From Kribbella sindirgiensis (lineage in GTDB: Bacteria > Actinomycetota > Actinomycetes > Propionibacteriales > Kribbellaceae): 64,000 bases of DNA. The notes beneath the pieces are model-generated. The model was not told where the DNA came from. It ran no database searches and saw only the letters and a program-made list of their open reading frames with translations. Location of the stretch: the NCBI RefSeq assembly GCF_004331435.1, contig NZ_SJKA01000007.1:62001-126000 (forward strand), read 5' to 3'. This document shows, piece by piece, positions 16,734 to 25,432 of this stretch (the stretch's first letter is position 1; each line of letters begins with the position of its first letter). A program made the position numbers and the translations under genes.

Positions 16734-19700
16734 GTTCGAGGGCGTAGTCGCCGTGGGTGGCGGTCCGGAGCAGGAGCCGGCCGGAGCCGACGGTCACATC
16801 GGTGATCGGGTCGTCGACGTACAGCCCGGCGATCCGGGTGCCGGCCGCCGGATCCCACACCGCGACGTTGCCGCCGGTCGATCCGGTGACCAGGACCGTC
16901 CGTCCGTTGAGCGATCCGATCGCCACACACTCGACCGCCGAGGCGCGGTCCGCGGGGTTCTCGATCCGCTTCCCGTCCGAGATCGTGTACAGCCGCGCCC
17001 GTCCGTCGCACGCCACCGCGACGATCGCGCCGAACCCGGGAAGGTTGCCCAAGGCCACCGAGGTCGCCTGCTCCAGGTTCGGCTTGACGTACAACAGATC
17101 CCAGCCGTGCTCGAGAATGTACGACGACAACTCGACGAACGGCCCGGCGATCGCGCGTGGACGCTCGCCCGCCCCAGCCAAGGTCCGCCGGTCCCAGACC
17201 CAGACGGCACCGTCGACCGATCCCGTCGCGATCACCGGCACGCCGTCCACCTCACCTGCCGCCGCCACCGACTGCGGCCAGTCTTCCGGCCGGTCTACGT
17301 CGAGTGGCCGAGGTCGATACATGTCGCGCGGCGGCTCATTGCCAAGCGCCTCCGGGACCGTGGTCGGCACGAACCCGTCGTAACGCCACCGTTCGGTCGA
17401 GGCGTTGCGCAGCCGCGAGAGCGTGACACCCTCGCGGGTCGCGTCGTACTCGATCTGCTGCAACTGCACCAAGGTGGTGTTGTCGTAGTCGGGCGCCACG
17501 GCGACGATCGGATGTCCGGCGACCACGCCGATCGCGATGGCCCGGGTGCGTTCGTCGTACGGCGACTCCTCGACGTACACATGCCCGTCGGTGAACCAGA
17601 GCAGGCGCCTCCCGATCCCCGCCGCGACCACGAACGGCGCGCCGATCCGGGCGCCCGCCATGACGTCCAGCAGACTGCCGCCGTCGAACTGGATCGGATC
17701 GGTCCGCCAGCTCTCGCGGCCGTCGGCGGGATTGATCAGCACGATCCGATGGGCTTGCTCGGGGCCAGGCTCGTCCTGCACGGCGAGGAGGACCAACCCA
17801 CCGTCGTCGTCGACCCCGAATCCGCGTACGGCGAGACGCGCGAGCGCCGGCGGCGGGTCGAACCGCCGCAAGGTCAGCGCGTCGACCATCGTCAGCGAGC
17901 TGTCGAAATCCACACCGGCGATGACCTGCCGCCCGTCGACCAGGCCGACGCCGAGGGCGTGCCCCAGACCGACGTCCGCGGCGGCGATCCGTTCCTTGGT
18001 GCGGGCGTCCCAGACCTCGAGGATCCGGTCGTACCCGGCCGAGGTCACCACGACCGGGCGACCGTCGATGACCGCCATCGCGACCGCGGTCGCCCGGTGG
18101 CCGAGCGGAATCATCGACCTGACATCCGGTACGCCGGTCCGCGGATCCCACAGCTCGATCCGGGTGTCGACCGCGATCGCGACCACTGGGAGGTCGTCGA
18201 CATGACCGAAGCCGAGACCGCGGACCTTCCCGGTCGTGCTGTAGGTCGACTCGAGATCCGCTCTCCAGTCGAGGCTGCCCTCCACCATCCGCAGCCAAGG
18301 TGCCGTCGCGAGCTCGCCGACCGCGTCGCCGAGCCCGGTCATGGAGGCACCGGGGTACTCCTTCAACCTCGCGTGCAGTTGCCCGGCGAGCTGAGTGGGA
18401 TCGCGGGTGAGAGCGGTCCGGCTCCGGCGGAGGGTGCGTTCCACGACGTCGACGGGCTGGAACGTCGTCATCCACCGAACCATCGCGTCGACGTCGTCGC
18501 GGGACGCGTCCTGTTCCATCACGAGCTTGGCCGCGGTGATGACCGCGTCGGTCTGGTCGACGCCCAGCAGGTCGACCGCGCGGGCCAGCCAGCCGGCATC
18601 GGTCACCAGGTCGACGACCGCCTGGGACGCCGGTGCGATCCGGTCCGCGTCGGCCACCAGATGCTCGGCGAGGTAGCGCACCGGGTAGAAGTTGGCGTCC
18701 GCCCAACCGTCGATGGCCGCGTTCTGCCGTGCAGCCAGTGTGCGCGCGATCCGTCGGTGACCGGCGGCGTACGACGGCTGCGCGTGGAAGTGCTCCACGA
18801 ACGTCTGGTGGGCCAGCCGGTACGTGCTCTGACCGTGCTCCCCGTCGAGCATCACGTACGGCGCCGCCGCGACGAGCAGGCTGTCGAGATCGGTCTCGCC
18901 GGGCCGGCCGTCCGTGAACGCGCCGGCGACAGCCGCCCAGATGCCGTCGGCGCGCGGGAGTCCGCGGCCACGAGCATGGCCAAGGGCCTCGAGCAGCGGC
19001 CGGAAGTTGCGGTTGGCAACCGTCAGCCGCTCCACAGCGATCGCGAACAGGCCGCGGTTGTCCTGCTCCAGCAACTCTGCGAGCTCCGGCCGGGCCTCGG
19101 CGGTGAGCAACTCGGGCCGCGCCAGGATCTCGTGGACGGCCAGCCGGGCGTAGAGGAAGTGGCGATTGTGTGCGCCGACGCTGCGCGCGGCGGCGGCCGC
19201 GATACCGCGGTCGATGGGCAGTGCGCTCAACCGATGCTCGACGTACCTCGTCACAGCCTCGGGATCGAGGTCCACCGTCACGGTCCCGATCGGCGCGAGC
19301 GCGTCGAGCAGGTTGGCGTCGATCGGCGCCGGGTCGTCGAGCCCTTCGTTGGTCGAACGGCGCGTGCCGACGACGACCCGGCAGCCGGGGACCTCGGCCA
19401 GTTGCCGCAGTACGCCGGCCACCGCCAACGGATCCTGCGCCTCGTCGAGCGCGTCGACCATGACCGTCCTGCCCGCGACAACCGTCCGTAGACCTTCGAG
19501 CGTGGTGGAGACGTCCGGTTCCTCCTGGAGGTCGGCGGCCACCCGGTTGATCACTTCCGTGGTCGTCAGGCCGGTGAGCAGGATTGTGGCGTCGAAGACG
19601 TCGTCCGGCGGCTGCTCCGGCGCGGCCAGCCGCTGGACGCGGTCGGCGCGGATCAACAGCTCGCGCAGTGACGGGTTGCTGTGCACGACGAGATTGCCCA

Positions 19701-20634
19701 GTACGGCGGACTTGCCCGAGCCGGCCGGCCCGGTGACGGCGAGCAGCCCGGAGTCGGTGGTGCCCAGCCACTCGGTGATCTCCCGATGCTCCCGGCTGCG
19801 TCCCTCGAAGTACCAGGTCGGCTCACCGAGCTCCGCTCCCTGCGCCTTGGGGACGAAGAACTTGCGTTGATCCTCGGGCAGGCCTTTGAGGAATGCCTCC
19901 AGCTCGAGATAGACGTCCTGGGGCGCGGTGACACCCGCGCCGAGCGGCCGCGGTGGCGGAATCAGCGGCCGGGCCTGGCCGAGCCCGACCGGGATCGCGA
20001 AGCCGAACGCCAGGTGTTCCTCCAGCCGCCCGACCAGGTCGGCCACCCGGATGACCTCGTCGTTGGGCGTGAAGGACTTCAGCGCCAGGTCCAGAGCCTT
20101 CGGTACCGCCTCGAGGAAGCTCGATCCGGTGCCGCCGCCACCGAGCAGCGCGAACCGTTTGGCCGGATTCGTCTTGGCCAGGATCTTCGCTGCCAGCAGT
20201 TGCACGAATCGCTCGGCGCCGCAGGCCTCGATGACGACCAGCGTCCACGCGCCGGGGTCCTCGCTCCGGCCGGTCCATTCAGCCGCCAGGTGACGCGCCA
20301 GCTCGTCCGGGTGCACGCCGGGGATCTTGAGGTGCTGCGTGCTGTTGTACGACGCCAGCCACGCCTCCTCCGCGTCCGACTCGCCATGGCCAACCCAGAC
20401 CAGGACCGAACTCCGCGGCCCGTCCCGTTCGGCCCAGGCGCCCAGTTCCCGCTGCACCCAGTCGGCGTCCGGCCGGCCGTCGCTCCACGGATGCACGACC
20501 CCGCCGTACGGCGCGAGCAGGTCGGCGATCGCCTTGACGTCGGCCTCCGCCGCGATCGACGCGAACGGCCGTCGTACCTCGGTGCTGTAGGTCGCGATCG
20601 GGATCGGGAAGATCGTGAAAGCGGGCTCGCTCAT
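16720..20634 (-). CDS. Caspase/CHAT-like peptidase + STAND (NACHT-like) NTPase + WD40-type beta-propeller protein
   Basis: The 1304-residue protein has three parts. Residues 1 to about 230 form a clan CD, caspase/CHAT-like peptidase: VLVWVGHGES holds the candidate catalytic His83 and LVVIEACGAE the candidate Cys138. Residues about 270-620 are a STAND ATPase with Walker A GPAGSGKS (302-309), Walker B VMVDALDEA (391-399) and VVVGTRRS as sensor. Helices with RLAHQTFVEHFHA and further repeats follow to about 790. Residues 795-1304 hold beta-propeller repeats ending in variants of VWDRRT, VWDPAAG and VWDART. This sensor-switch-protease layout is that of NLR-like immune or cell-death proteins. The start overlaps the lipase stop by 4 bases. 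I see no transmembrane segment. Confidence 0.88.
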   Translation of the reverse strand: MSEPAFTIFPIPIATYSTEVRRPFASIAAEADVKAIADLLAPYGGVVHPWSDGRPDADWVQRELGAWAERDGPRSSVLVWVGHGESDAEEAWLASYNSTQHLKIPGVHPDELARHLAAEWTGRSEDPGAWTLVVIEACGAERFVQLLAAKILAKTNPAKRFALLGGGGTGSSFLEAVPKALDLALKSFTPNDEVIRVADLVGRLEEHLAFGFAIPVGLGQARPLIPPPRPLGAGVTAPQDVYLELEAFLKGLPEDQRKFFVPKAQGAELGEPTWYFEGRSREHREITEWLGTTDSGLLAVTGPAGSGKSAVLGNLVVHSNPSLRELLIRADRVQRLAAPEQPPDDVFDATILLTGLTTTEVINRVAADLQEEPDVSTTLEGLRTVVAGRTVMVDALDEAQDPLAVAGVLRQLAEVPGCRVVVGTRRSTNEGLDDPAPIDANLLDALAPIGTVTVDLDPEAVTRYVEHRLSALPIDRGIAAAAARSVGAHNRHFLYARLAVHEILARPELLTAEARPELAELLEQDNRGLFAIAVERLTVANRNFRPLLEALGHARGRGLPRADGIWAAVAGAFTDGRPGETDLDSLLVAAAPYVMLDGEHGQSTYRLAHQTFVEHFHAQPSYAAGHRRIARTLAARQNAAIDGWADANFYPVRYLAEHLVADADRIAPASQAVVDLVTDAGWLARAVDLLGVDQTDAVITAAKLVMEQDASRDDVDAMVRWMTTFQPVDVVERTLRRSRTALTRDPTQLAGQLHARLKEYPGASMTGLGDAVGELATAPWLRMVEGSLDWRADLESTYSTTGKVRGLGFGHVDDLPVVAIAVDTRIELWDPRTGVPDVRSMIPLGHRATAVAMAVIDGRPVVVTSAGYDRILEVWDARTKERIAAADVGLGHALGVGLVDGRQVIAGVDFDSSLTMVDALTLRRFDPPPALARLAVRGFGVDDDGGLVLLAVQDEPGPEQAHRIVLINPADGRESWRTDPIQFDGGSLLDVMAGARIGAPFVVAAGIGRRLLWFTDGHVYVEESPYDERTRAIAIGVVAGHPIVAVAPDYDNTTLVQLQQIEYDATREGVTLSRLRNASTERWRYDGFVPTTVPEALGNEPPRDMYRPRPLDVDRPEDWPQSVAAAGEVDGVPVIATGSVDGAVWVWDRRTLAGAGERPRAIAGPFVELSSYILEHGWDLLYVKPNLEQATSVALGNLPGFGAIVAVACDGRARLYTISDGKRIENPADRASAVECVAIGSLNGRTVLVTGSTGGNVAVWDPAAGTRIAGLYVDDPITDVTVGSGRLLLRTATHGDYALELKEP

Positions 20635-21995
20635 CGGTCCGCGTCCTCGGGCGGGACCGCCAGGACCTGCTCGGTGACGGCCGAGGCGCCGCCGCCCTTC
20701 ACCTCGACGCGGTAGACGCCTGGCTCACCGAGGACGACCGAGGCGGTCAGTATCCCGTCCCGACGTTCCAACGGCGGCACCGCGACCTGCCAGCGGTTGA
20801 AGGCGTCGACGACCCGGCAGGTCGTACCGGCCGCGTCCGCGCCGGTCACCGTGACGGTGAGCGGTTCTCCCACAGAGACGACGTCGGGTACGTCGATGCC
20901 GATCTCCCCAGGTCCGAGCGGCGGACCGGCGGTGTCGTTGGTCAGTACGTCGCGCACGTGCGAGATCGCTTCCTCGGTTGCCGCGACGGCACCATGGGAC
21001 TGCGGGAGCGTGCCGGGAGGCAGGCCGAACCCGGCGGCCGACCGGCGGAACACTGTGCCGTCGCCGCGCAGATCCAGCCGCTCCCGGATCACTCCGGCCG
21101 GATCGGTGATGCACGTGTGCATCAGCGGTGTCAGTTCGCCGTCGCGGATCGACAGGCTCTGCATCGTCGGCTGTTCGATGCCGATGAGCAGCCGCAGACT
21201 GCCGGCCTCGCCTTGCACGATTTTGTCGTGCCGCAGCAGGGATTCCTCGGCGAGCTCCCGGTCGCCGTCGAGGCTCGCGATATCGCCGGGCTCGAGCCGG
21301 CGCGCCGTCGTACCTTCGTCGACACAGCGGTAGAACGGCAGCAGGTCGTACAGCCCGGGCATGTGCTGGACCAGTTTGCGCAGACGTTTGCGCGGAATCG
21401 GCAGGCCGTCTCCCGAGCTGAGGATGTACGCCGACTTCACGGAGCCGTAGTACGGCGTGCCGAGCGTGACCGTCGTCCGCACGTCCGAGGTACCGCCGAG
21501 CACGTGCAGGTAGTACCGGGCGACCAGGCCGCCCATCGAGTGCGCGACCAGGACGACCTTGGCGTCCGCGCTGCCGGACGGATGCGCCCGCCACTGGGAC
21601 AGGTGCCGGTCGACCAGTCGCTCGAGCTCGTGCGCGTTGTGTTCCACGGACAGCCGCCAGTCGTACGGGAACTCGCACAACGCATCTGGATGTGCGAGAA
21701 CCCGTCCGATCCCGGCCAGCAACTTCGTGTACGGCTCGAAGCCCTTCAGTACCGGTGCGAACGCCGGGAAGCGCAACAACCCGGTGGCGCGAACGCGGCC
21801 GGTCCGGCCGGCCCGTTCGTCATCCGTGACGGCCAAACGTTTGAGCGCTCTTCCCGTCGTCCACGCGCTGACCCACCAACTCGCGTCGTCGAGTCCCCAC
21901 AGGACATCCCCCGACTCGACGTCGGCCAGCGAACTCCCCATGATTCCCGGGATCACGATGACGGCATCCCGGGACACGGCCCCCACTGCGTCCAT
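20631..21995 (-). CDS. LCAT-like alpha/beta-hydrolase (probable phospholipase/acyltransferase)
   Basis: The 454-residue protein begins DAVIVIPGIMGSSL, the GIMGS motif near the oxyanion hole of lecithin:cholesterol acyltransferase-like enzymes. The nucleophile elbow is VAHSMGGLVARYY (Ser153), the acid is RGDGTV (Asp312) and the base is SHGAV (His334), so the triad is complete and correctly ordered. Residues about 365-450 look like an immunoglobulin-type beta-sandwich. There is no signal peptide, so it acts in the cytoplasm, possibly on the inner face of the membrane. It is the first gene of a two-gene operon with the caspase-STAND protein, to which it is translationally coupled; membrane damage by the lipase on command is a plausible role. 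Confidence 0.87.
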   Translation of the reverse strand: MDAVGAVSRDAVIVIPGIMGSSLADVESGDVLWGLDDASWWVSAWTTGRALKRLAVTDDERAGRTGRVRATGLLRFPAFAPVLKGFEPYTKLLAGIGRVLAHPDALCEFPYDWRLSVEHNAHELERLVDRHLSQWRAHPSGSADAKVVLVAHSMGGLVARYYLHVLGGTSDVRTTVTLGTPYYGSVKSAYILSSGDGLPIPRKRLRKLVQHMPGLYDLLPFYRCVDEGTTARRLEPGDIASLDGDRELAEESLLRHDKIVQGEAGSLRLLIGIEQPTMQSLSIRDGELTPLMHTCITDPAGVIRERLDLRGDGTVFRRSAAGFGLPPGTLPQSHGAVAATEEAISHVRDVLTNDTAGPPLGPGEIGIDVPDVVSVGEPLTVTVTGADAAGTTCRVVDAFNRWQVAVPPLERRDGILTASVVLGEPGVYRVEVKGGGASAVTEQVLAVPPEDADR

Positions 21996-22006
21996 CCGAA
22001 CCCACC

Positions 22007-22029
22007 CCCGGATTCAGTCTCGATCCGGG
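22007..22029 (-). terminator. Hairpin between the serine hydrolase and the lipase
   Basis: CCCGGAT (22007-22013) and ATCCGGG (22023-22029) form a perfect 7-bp stem with a 9-base loop in the 43-base gap between two same-strand genes. There is no T-run, so it may be a weak terminator that separates the operons, or simply a stem upstream of the lipase start. Confidence 0.35.
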
Positions 22030-22038
22030 TCGGGCGAA

Positions 22039-23553
22039 TTACCAGACCGTGGCCGGGTGGCGAAGCTTGGCCGGACGGACCGCGGCTGATTGACCGGTGG
22101 TTTGACGGTGGAACAGGCGGCCGCCGTACCGGAGCCACTCGACCTGTCCGTCGGTGCCGCGGACGAAGTTGGCGCGGACGTGCGTGGGTGTGCCGTCCGG
22201 GTTCTGCGCGAGCACGTAGTCCTTGCGGTAGAAGGCGAATCGGAACAGCGCCTGTCCGCCCACACCGGCGAGCAGCTCGCCGCTGTCGGCGGTGAGGTCG
22301 AGACCGAGCTCCTCCGGCTTGCCGTCGAAACCGATCTGCTGGGAGACGTAGGTGCCTTCGTAGGCGGCCAGCCGGCTCGGCGGCAGCTCCTGCGGTACGG
22401 CGGGCAGGTTGCTGACACCGGCGAACTCTTGCAAGGCCCAGTCGTCCCCGAACAGCTCTGCCACCAGCGACGGGCCGCTCTCGGAGTTGGTGAGCAACGT
22501 GATGGCGAAGTCCCGCTGCGGCACGAACAGGAAGCCGGAGTGCTGACCTGACCAGTCGCCGCCGTGCTGCACCACCGTCGGGCCCTGCGCGGTCGGCCGC
22601 AGCATCCAGGTGACACCCACCCCGTTCAGCTCCACGAACAGCGTGCCGCCCGGACCCGGGTGCGACTGCATAGCCAGCCTGCTGCGGTCGCTGAGCAGTC
22701 GGGGCAGGTCACGATGCCCCAGGTGGTACCGCGCGTACCGGAGCTGGTCACGGGCGCTCGAGATCAGGCCGCCGATCGAGTTCAGCGCCCGCGGCATCGC
22801 GTCGAACGACGGCTCGACGACCGGCTTGCCGTCGACGATGTTGTGCGACGCGGCGACGCTGAAACCGTCCAGCTCACTGTGGAAGAACCTGCTGTGCGCG
22901 AGCCCCAGCGGATCGACGACCAGTTCGCGGGCGGCGGTCTCGTACGGCTTCCCGGTCACCGCCTCGATGATCCGCCCGGCCACGCCGATCGCCGCGTTGT
23001 TGTACGAGAACACCTTCCCGAGCGGCGTGAGCTGCGGGACCTTCGTCATACCGGCGACGTACGTGGCGAGTGCGTCGTCGCCCTGGCCGGTGTCCCAGAA
23101 GTAGTCGCCCTGCCAGCCGGCCGTGTGGTTCAGCAACTGCCGGACGGTGACGCGTGCGGCGACCGACGGGTCCTGTGTCGCGAAGTCCGGAAGGTAGGCG
23201 CGGACCGGCCGGTCCAGGCTGATCCGGCCGCGCTCGACGAGTCGCATGATCGCGGTCCCGGTGAACGTCTTGGACGTCGAGCCGATCCGGAACACGGTGT
23301 CACCGGAGACCGGTTCGCCGGTGTCCACGCTGGTGACGCCGAAGCCGCGGACGTACTCCCGGCCGCGGTACCAGACGCCGAGACCGGCCCCGGGGATCGC
23401 GTACTTCGCCATCCCGGCCTCGATCTTCTCGGCCAGGCGCCCGATCCCGGCCGGTTCACGCACACCGGTCGCCGACGTGGGCAGGGTGGACAATGCGGCA
23501 ACCGGAACGGCAGCGGCCGCGGACTTGAGCACGGTACGACGGGTGAGCGACAC
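22039..23553 (-). CDS. Tat-exported serine hydrolase, beta-lactamase/class C PBP family
   Basis: The 504-residue product has a twin-arginine signal (MSLTRRTVLKSAAAAVPVAA, RRTVLK motif). The active site is complete: SxxK at Ser92-Lys95 (RIGSTSKTF), YNN at 184-186 (VFSYNNAAIG), and HGGDWSG in place of the KTG box. Such proteins are extracellular esterases, D-aminopeptidases or class C-like beta-lactamases. The chosen start is GTG at 23553, with AGGAG close upstream and the Tat motif immediately after; the frame is open further upstream, but that part is antisense to the regulator gene. The C-terminal 120 residues form an extra beta-rich domain. It is divergent from a winged-helix regulator that probably controls it. 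Confidence 0.9.
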   Translation of the reverse strand: MSLTRRTVLKSAAAAVPVAALSTLPTSATGVREPAGIGRLAEKIEAGMAKYAIPGAGLGVWYRGREYVRGFGVTSVDTGEPVSGDTVFRIGSTSKTFTGTAIMRLVERGRISLDRPVRAYLPDFATQDPSVAARVTVRQLLNHTAGWQGDYFWDTGQGDDALATYVAGMTKVPQLTPLGKVFSYNNAAIGVAGRIIEAVTGKPYETAARELVVDPLGLAHSRFFHSELDGFSVAASHNIVDGKPVVEPSFDAMPRALNSIGGLISSARDQLRYARYHLGHRDLPRLLSDRSRLAMQSHPGPGGTLFVELNGVGVTWMLRPTAQGPTVVQHGGDWSGQHSGFLFVPQRDFAITLLTNSESGPSLVAELFGDDWALQEFAGVSNLPAVPQELPPSRLAAYEGTYVSQQIGFDGKPEELGLDLTADSGELLAGVGGQALFRFAFYRKDYVLAQNPDGTPTHVRANFVRGTDGQVEWLRYGGRLFHRQTTGQSAAVRPAKLRHPATVW

Positions 23554-23601
23554 GTCAACGTCTCCTCGGGCGGGTAGGAATGCTTCCGATGTCGCTATTA
23601 T

Positions 23602-23627
23602 TACCAGAGTTGGTATCAATGGATACC
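23602..23627. promoter_or_regulatory. Operator in the serine hydrolase/regulator divergent gap
   Basis: GGTATC (23612-23617) and GATACC (23622-23627) form a perfect 6-4-6 inverted repeat. An overlapping TACC-N6-GGTA repeat occupies 23602-23615. The region is the only AT-rich part of the 99-base gap and contains TATTATTA just to the left, suited to promoter elements. The adjacent winged-helix protein is the likely ligand. Confidence 0.55.
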
Positions 23628-23652
23628 CTGAAAGAACCCTGATGGAGAGCCG

Positions 23653-24186
23653 ATGGAGGAGTCCCCGACCCCGGTGCTGGACGTGCTGCTGCACCCGATC
23701 CGCTGGCGCATCGTGCAGCGGGTGCTGGGCCGCGAGGTGACCACCACGGACCTGAAACGCGACCTGCCCGACATCCCGGCGACCACCCTCTACCGGCACG
23801 TCGCCGCCCTGATCGACGCCGGCTACCTGACGGTCGTCCGCGAACGCAAGATCCGCGGTACCACCGAACGAACCCTCACCCTCGACCAGACCAAGGTCGG
23901 CCGGATCGACGAGCGCGAAGCCCGCGCGATGACCCCGGACCAGCACCGGCAGGCGTTCCTGATGCTCCTGACCCGCCTGGCCGCCGACTTCGACCGTGTT
24001 GTCGACAGTGGAGACCTGTACCCACGGCTGCACCAGCTGGGCTACTCACAGCTCGCCCTCTACCTCAGCTCCGAGGACATGGCAGTGGTCCGGGCCGGCT
24101 TCGAGAAGCTGATCGAGCCCTACCTCGCCGAGTCGCCGGGCAAGGACCGCGTCGTACTGTCGCTGTTCTCGCTGCCCGACAGCTGA
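23653..24186 (+). CDS. Winged helix-turn-helix regulator (ArsR-like)
   Basis: The 177-residue protein has an N-terminal ArsR-like winged helix: VLDVLLHPIRWRIVQRVLGREVTTTDLKRDLPDIPATTLYRHVAALIDAGYL, with recognition helix TTLYRHVAAL. The C-terminal half is helical, lacks the CxC metal site of classic ArsR proteins and may form a dimerisation or effector domain. Start is ATG at 23653. It is divergent from the serine hydrolase and separated by a palindromic operator, so it most likely represses that gene and itself. Its stop is one base from the convergent cyclopropane synthase stop. Confidence 0.86.
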   Translation: MEESPTPVLDVLLHPIRWRIVQRVLGREVTTTDLKRDLPDIPATTLYRHVAALIDAGYLTVVRERKIRGTTERTLTLDQTKVGRIDEREARAMTPDQHRQAFLMLLTRLAADFDRVVDSGDLYPRLHQLGYSQLALYLSSEDMAVVRAGFEKLIEPYLAESPGKDRVVLSLFSLPDS

Positions 24187-24187
24187 T

Positions 24188-25432
24188 CTAGCGGCGCGTA
24201 AGGCGGAGTTGGGTGACGTCGAGGTAGCCGGAGGCGAAGCCGGCCTCGCTGTAGGCCAGGTAGTACTCCCACGCCCGCCGGAACGACTCGTCGAAGCCCT
24301 CCGCCCGGACGACGTGCCAGTTGGCGACGAACCGTTGCCGCCACCGGCGGAGCGTCTCGGCGTAGTCCGCGCCGAAGCGGTGGTCGTCGTCGACCGTCAA
24401 CGTGGTGTGCCGCTTCACGGTCTCGTCGATCGCGGCGCGGGACGGGATCAGACCTCCCGGGAAGATGTACTTCTGGATCCAGCTGTACGAGTTCCGGGTC
24501 GCGAGCATCCGGTCGTGGTCCATCAGGATCGCCTGGAGCGCCACCCGTCCACCTGGTGCGAGCAGCTGGTCCAGCGTGCGGAAGTACTCCGGCCAGTACT
24601 CCTCGCCGACCGCCTCGATCATCTCGACGCTGACGACCGCGTCGTACGTGCCGGTCACCCCGCGGTAGTCCTGCAGCCGCAGGTCGATCCGGTCGACCAG
24701 ACCGGCATCAGCAACGCGTTTCTGCGCCAGCTGCAGTTGCTCGGTCGACAGCGTGATGCCCGTGACCTGCGCGCCACGGCGAGCGGCAGCGATCGCCAGC
24801 GTGCCCCAGCCGATCCCGACTTCGAGCACCCGGGTGCCGAGACCTACGTCGGCGAGATCCAGGATGCGTTCGACCTTTCGGGACTGGGCGTCCTCGAGGT
24901 CCTGGGCAGCCAGTGGTACGTCGTGGTCGAACAGAGCGGAGCTGTACGTCAGGCCCGGGTCCAGGAACGCGGCGAAGAGCGCGTTGCTGAGGTCGTAGTG
25001 CGCACTGATGTTCTCCCGGGCGCCAGCCGGTGTGTTGCGACGGAGACGAGGAACGCGCCGGTCGACAACCCGCCGGAAGCGCAGGAGGTACGGCGGTACG
25101 AGCTGTGCGACCCGTGCTGCGAACGGTGTCAGCAGGTCGCCCAGGTCGGTGCCGTCGGCAGCAGCCCAGTCGCCTGCCATGTACGCCTCGCCGAGACCGA
25201 TCTTGGGGTTGTGGGCGAGCCGTTCGAACAATGAGTCCGGGCGGACGATCCGCAGCACCGGTGCGTCCGGTCCGCCGCCACCGCGGACCGTGCCGTCGGG
25301 GTAGACCGCGCGTACGGGGACCTGGTCGAGGATCCGGTCGACGATCAGCCGGGTGATCCGGGCGCGGACGCACAGCGGGCGCAGGACGGGGTGTCGCAGG
25401 CAGAGTGGCTGGGCGATGGTTGGACTGCTCAT
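24188..25432 (-). CDS. Cyclopropane-fatty-acyl-phospholipid synthase-like SAM methyltransferase
   Basis: The 414-residue protein contains GLGEAYMAGDWAAAD, ENISAHYDLSNALFAAFLDPGLTYSSALF and the SAM-binding VLEVGIGWGTLAIAAARRGAQVTGITLS, all characteristic of the CFA synthase family. These enzymes methylate or cyclopropanate double bonds in membrane phospholipid acyl chains. I chose ATG at 25432, which overlaps the DUF1365 stop by 4 bases. It is third in the FAD oxidoreductase-DUF1365-CFA operon; in other bacteria this set responds to light or singlet oxygen and is linked to unusual acyl chains such as furan or methyl-branched fatty acids. Confidence 0.92.
   Translation of the reverse strand: MSSPTIAQPLCLRHPVLRPLCVRARITRLIVDRILDQVPVRAVYPDGTVRGGGGPDAPVLRIVRPDSLFERLAHNPKIGLGEAYMAGDWAAADGTDLGDLLTPFAARVAQLVPPYLLRFRRVVDRRVPRLRRNTPAGARENISAHYDLSNALFAAFLDPGLTYSSALFDHDVPLAAQDLEDAQSRKVERILDLADVGLGTRVLEVGIGWGTLAIAAARRGAQVTGITLSTEQLQLAQKRVADAGLVDRIDLRLQDYRGVTGTYDAVVSVEMIEAVGEEYWPEYFRTLDQLLAPGGRVALQAILMDHDRMLATRNSYSWIQKYIFPGGLIPSRAAIDETVKRHTTLTVDDDHRFGADYAETLRRWRQRFVANWHVVRAEGFDESFRRAWEYYLAYSEAGFASGYLDVTQLRLTRR

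Noticed and set aside
16544..16747. 67-codon intact small VOC-like protein
   Set aside because: After residue 37 the frame departs from VOC sequence while the true VOC C-terminus lies in another frame, so a decayed gene fits better.
16753..19491. 912-codon open frame antisense to the STAND gene
   Set aside because: The minus-strand protein has ordered domains with Walker motifs and propeller repeats; the antisense frame has none.
22039..24033. 664-codon reading of the serine hydrolase gene with a 160-residue extension
   Set aside because: The extension is antisense to the winged-helix regulator, and a Tat signal with ribosome-binding site starts at 23553.
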